This document shows positions 62,036 through 64,000 of a DNA stretch of 64,000 nucleotides, piece by piece. Under the pieces are notes generated by a model. The model had not been told where the DNA came from. It saw only the letters and a program-made list of their open reading frames with translations, and ran no database searches. The stretch is from Clostridium rhizosphaerae (lineage in GTDB: Bacteria > Bacillota > Clostridia > Clostridiales > Clostridiaceae). Both the position numbers and the translations under genes were made by a program. Location of the stretch: assembly GCF_016765585.1 (NCBI RefSeq), contig NZ_JAESWC010000012.1, positions 46,596-110,595 of the forward strand, read 5' to 3'. Within the stretch, counting starts at the first letter, position 1, and every line of letters begins with the position of its first letter.

Positions 62036-62710
62036 TTAGAAAATCAAATGATATAATATCGGTATAAGTATTGCAGGAAGTAAATTTGCCACCTTTATTT
62101 TAGTGAGGCCAAGCATATTAAAAGCAAGCCCCATTATCAGAAGGCTTCCTACTGCTGAAAGCTCGGTTATTACTGTTCCTACAAGTATTCCTTGAAGTGC
62201 AGAAGCTGCAAGAGTTATTGTACCTTGGTATGCAAAAACAGAAATTGCCGAAAGAGCCACACCTATTCCTAGCGTTGATGTAAACATAATGGCCGATATT
62301 CCGTCAAGCATGGCCTTAGTAAAAAGTATTTTGTAATCACCTTTAAGGCCGCTGTCTAAAGAACCTAATATAGCCATAGCTCCCACACAATATACAAGGC
62401 TTGCCGTAACAAACCCTTCTGAAACTCTTCCGCCCTTGCCCTGAAGCTTTGCTTCAATATTGTCTCCAAGTTTTTTTAGCCCTTTATCTATATCAATAAG
62501 TTCGCCTATAAGCGCTCCAATAACTATTGAACAAATTATCAATATCATATTTTCTGATTTTATGGCACCCGAAATTCCAATAACCATAATGCAAAGAGCA
62601 AGCCCCTTCATTATATTATCATTTACTCTCTCTGGAATCCCACCCTTTAAAACAAATCCTAATAGACTTCCACCTATTATTGCTAGAGAATTAACGATTG
62701 TTCCCAGCAA
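62036..62710 (-). CDS. DUF554 family membrane protein (YqgA-like)
   Basis: A 224-residue protein with about seven hydrophobic segments. It matches DUF554: MLGTIVNSLAIIGGSLLGF, then GIGALIGE-type GALIGELIDIDKGLKKLG, LVYCVGAMAILGSLDSGL and DGISAIMFTSTLGIGVALS. The family is widespread and has no established function; transport is often assumed. The start is a TTG seven bases after GGGGGG. It is 31 bases downstream of the yajQ gene on the same strand, so the two may be co-transcribed. Confidence 0.88.
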   Translation of the reverse strand: MLGTIVNSLAIIGGSLLGFVLKGGIPERVNDNIMKGLALCIMVIGISGAIKSENMILIICSIVIGALIGELIDIDKGLKKLGDNIEAKLQGKGGRVSEGFVTASLVYCVGAMAILGSLDSGLKGDYKILFTKAMLDGISAIMFTSTLGIGVALSAISVFAYQGTITLAASALQGILVGTVITELSAVGSLLIMGLAFNMLGLTKIKVANLLPAILIPILYHLIF

Positions 62711-62741
62711 ACTATTACCCCCCTATAATTTTCAGAACAGA

Positions 62742-63233
62742 TTATCTATAATTACTAAACTGTAAGTCAATTCCGAAGTCTTTTCCTTTTAAAAGTGTAA
62801 TTGCCGCCTGAAGATCATCTTTATTTTTTCCTGTAATTCTAACCTGATCCTCCATTATTTGAGCCTGCACTTTTATTTTACTGTTTTTTATTTCTGCTAC
62901 TATATCCTTTGCTTTTTCCTTCGATATGCCATTTACAAGCTTTCCTGCTTGTCTTACTGTACCAAGGCTTGCATTTTCAATTTTTCCAAGATCCAAAGCC
63001 TTAGGAGATATACCTCTTTTTATAAATTTAGCTTTTAATATTTCAACAACTGAATTAAGTCTAAACTCATCATCGGAGGCAACTTTAATCTCATCCTCTC
63101 CTAAAGTTATTTCTGTTTTACTTCCTTTAAAGTCATATCTTTGTTCAATTTCTTTTTTAGCTTGATTAACTGCATTATCTACTTCCTGCATATTAACTAC
63201 TGAAACTACGTCAAATGAATATGTACTTGGCAT
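62742..63233 (-). CDS. YajQ family nucleotide-binding protein
   Basis: A 163-residue protein of the YajQ family (UPF0234): [20 protein letters not shown] at the start, then [12 protein letters not shown] and [20 protein letters not shown], ending [11 protein letters not shown]. Some members (XC_3703 in Xanthomonas) bind cyclic di-GMP and regulate transcription through a partner; others bind nucleotides or tRNA. The ATG at 63233 follows AAGGGAGAGGATATT; the 11 upstream codons lack a box. Together with PilB and the HD-GYP protein it is the third possible c-di-GMP protein in this window. Confidence 0.9.
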   Translation of the reverse strand: MPSTYSFDVVSVVNMQEVDNAVNQAKKEIEQRYDFKGSKTEITLGEDEIKVASDDEFRLNSVVEILKAKFIKRGISPKALDLGKIENASLGTVRQAGKLVNGISKEKAKDIVAEIKNSKIKVQAQIMEDQVRITGKNKDDLQAAITLLKGKDFGIDLQFSNYR

Positions 63234-63277
63234 AATATCCTCTCCCTTCTTACTAAAGATAAACATTACGCAAACTT

Positions 63278-63333
63278 AACTTACAGACAATAAAAATAGC
63301 AAAGCTTCACAGCTTTTTTATTGTCTGTAAGTT
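63278..63333. repeat. 56-bp inverted repeat with 19-bp perfect arms
   Basis: AACTTACAGACAATAAAAA at 63278-63296 pairs perfectly with 63315-63333 around a loop that contains AAGCT / AGCTT. It lies about 45 bases upstream of the yajQ start. T residues inside the arm could make it a terminator for either direction. The 63334-63465 stretch shows nothing else. Confidence 0.7.
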
Positions 63334-63465
63334 TATAGTTGAAGTTGTTTATCCATATTTCAATATATTAATAGAGTTTACTCATTTTATCAATATTTAT
63401 CCAAAAAATTCTAAAAAAAACCATGTATAAATTTCAAAAAAGTTATATAAAACATTCAAAGTGTA

Positions 63466-63493
63466 TTGTATTTTAGTGCTCTTGTGCTATAAT
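63466..63493 (+). promoter_or_regulatory. Promoter of the small zinc-ribbon gene
   Basis: TTGTAT (63466-63471) and TATAAT (63488-63493) are 16 bases apart, with TG before the -10. The resulting leader is about 120 bases long and contains a CCCCTTT / AAAGGG hairpin, which is long for a 55-residue protein. Confidence 0.65.
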
Positions 63494-63619
63494 TATTATT
63501 GAGCAAAGGCTTAATTATTTGTTTGGGTCAATTTTTCAAGGAACTTTTATCCCCTTTAATCAGAAAAGGGAAGTAGTCCAAGAACAAATTAGTCCCTAGA
63601 TTAAAGGAGGATTTTTAAA

Positions 63620-63787
63620 ATGGATAGAAACATCGTATGTAAAGATTGCGGAAAAGAATTTGTATTTACTGAAGGCGAACAAGCTTTCTACAAAGAAAAA
63701 GGATTTGAAAATGATCCAGTTAGATGCCCAGAATGTAGAAGAGCAAGAAAAGCTGAAAAGAACAACAGCAGAGAAAGAAGATTCTAG
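63620..63787 (+). CDS. Zinc-ribbon domain protein (55 aa)
   Basis: The protein begins MDRNIVCKDCGKEFVFTEGE, then QAFYKEKGFENDPVRCPECR and a basic tail RARKAEKNNSRERRF. Two CxxC pairs, CKDC and CPEC, form the probable zinc-ribbon domain (zf-trcl type) found as a short stand-alone protein in many clostridia. The ATG follows AAAGGAGG. It has a long leader and a strong terminator, so expression is probably regulated separately. Its function is not established; the basic tail suggests RNA or DNA contact. Confidence 0.82.
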   Translation: MDRNIVCKDCGKEFVFTEGEQAFYKEKGFENDPVRCPECRRARKAEKNNSRERRF

Positions 63788-63792
63788 TTTAT

Positions 63793-63818
63793 AAAGAGAG
63801 GTTTAACCTCTCTTTTTT
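63793..63818 (+). terminator. Terminator of the small zinc-ribbon gene
   Basis: AAAGAGAGG and CCTCTCTTT pair around TTTAA and are followed by TTTA. Confidence 0.88.
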
Positions 63819-63933
63819 ATTTGAGAAAATAACTGCAACTGTATTAGTTAAGTTATGCAGTAAAAATTATATAAAAAAACAAAAGCTGTCCTGAAAACTA
63901 TTTAAGGTGACCCTAAAAAATGGCATACCAAAA

Positions 63934-63960
63934 TAAGCCTGCCTTTAGGTAGGCTTTTTT
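63934..63960. terminator. Hairpin terminator near the window end
   Basis: AAGCCTGCCT and AGGTAGGCTT pair and are followed by TTTTTT on the plus strand. The 63819-64000 stretch has no visible gene; the sequence AAAGCTGTCCTGAAAACTATTT at 63881 resembles the outer part of an insertion sequence, but this cannot be confirmed here. Confidence 0.7.
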
Positions 63961-64000
63961 CATGCCATGATTAAAATTTAGGTCTGTGGCATCAAGCTCA

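Overview
The window is AT-rich, with short intergenic gaps and strong GGAGG-type ribosome binding sites. It carries a Spo0E-like protein, a butyryl-CoA synthesis cluster, NfnAB, CIRCE-controlled groESL and a Rex regulator. This points to an anaerobic, spore-forming, butyrate/alcohol-producing Clostridium (cluster I Firmicutes). Species cannot be fixed from the sequence alone. No rRNA, tRNA or CRISPR array was seen.

Layout. 1-11.3 kb: a TrpR-like regulator, a polar amino-acid ABC transporter (binding protein and permease), a 16S rRNA pseudouridine synthase, a lytic transglycosylase, a seven-repeat triple-tyrosine protein, type I pullulanase, a YaiI-type protein and glucose-6-phosphate isomerase. 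11.5-15.3 kb: a decayed accessory island with fragments of a chemotaxis receptor, an IS200-type transposase and a phage terminase small subunit, mixed with intact small genes (zinc ribbon, Spo0E-like, MerR regulator, tiny membrane protein). 15.4-18.8 kb: guaB-guaA behind a guanine riboswitch. 18.9-28.3 kb: a complete type IV pilus assembly operon in the order pilB-C-A-D, three minor pilins, pilM-N-O, without pilT. 28.5-30.5 kb: groES-groEL with CIRCE. 30.9-33.3 kb: a second polar amino-acid ABC transporter. 33.7-38.3 kb: membrane proteins, a membrane HD-GYP c-di-GMP phosphodiesterase and a tiny hydrophobic peptide gene enclosed by a long-range inverted repeat.

39.3-51.8 kb is a redox-metabolism block, all on the minus strand: an OGG-type glycosylase, nfnA-nfnB (electron-bifurcating transhydrogenase), an iron alcohol dehydrogenase with a sigma-54 promoter and its enhancer-binding activator, then rex, crt, bcd, etfB, etfA, hbd with Rex operators. 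These genes together balance NADH, NADPH and ferredoxin during butyrate and alcohol formation. 52-64 kb: a cation/proton antiporter, an ABC-F protein, a degenerate receiver/zinc-ribbon protein, a membrane metallophosphoesterase, tldD-tldE, several very small proteins, a DUF554 protein, YajQ and a small zinc-ribbon protein.

The strongest signal that ordinary annotation does not explain is a set of dispersed, long imperfect palindromes in the intergenic regions: a ~105-bp family (six near-full copies plus a half copy) whose stems differ by paired changes, and ~120-370 bp families that stack into composite islands at 38.3-39.3 kb and 57.4-58.1 kb. One copy lies inside the guaB leader, between the riboswitch terminator and the start codon. 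A second candidate is the tiny peptide/RNA structure in front of the HD-GYP gene at 36.6-36.85 kb.
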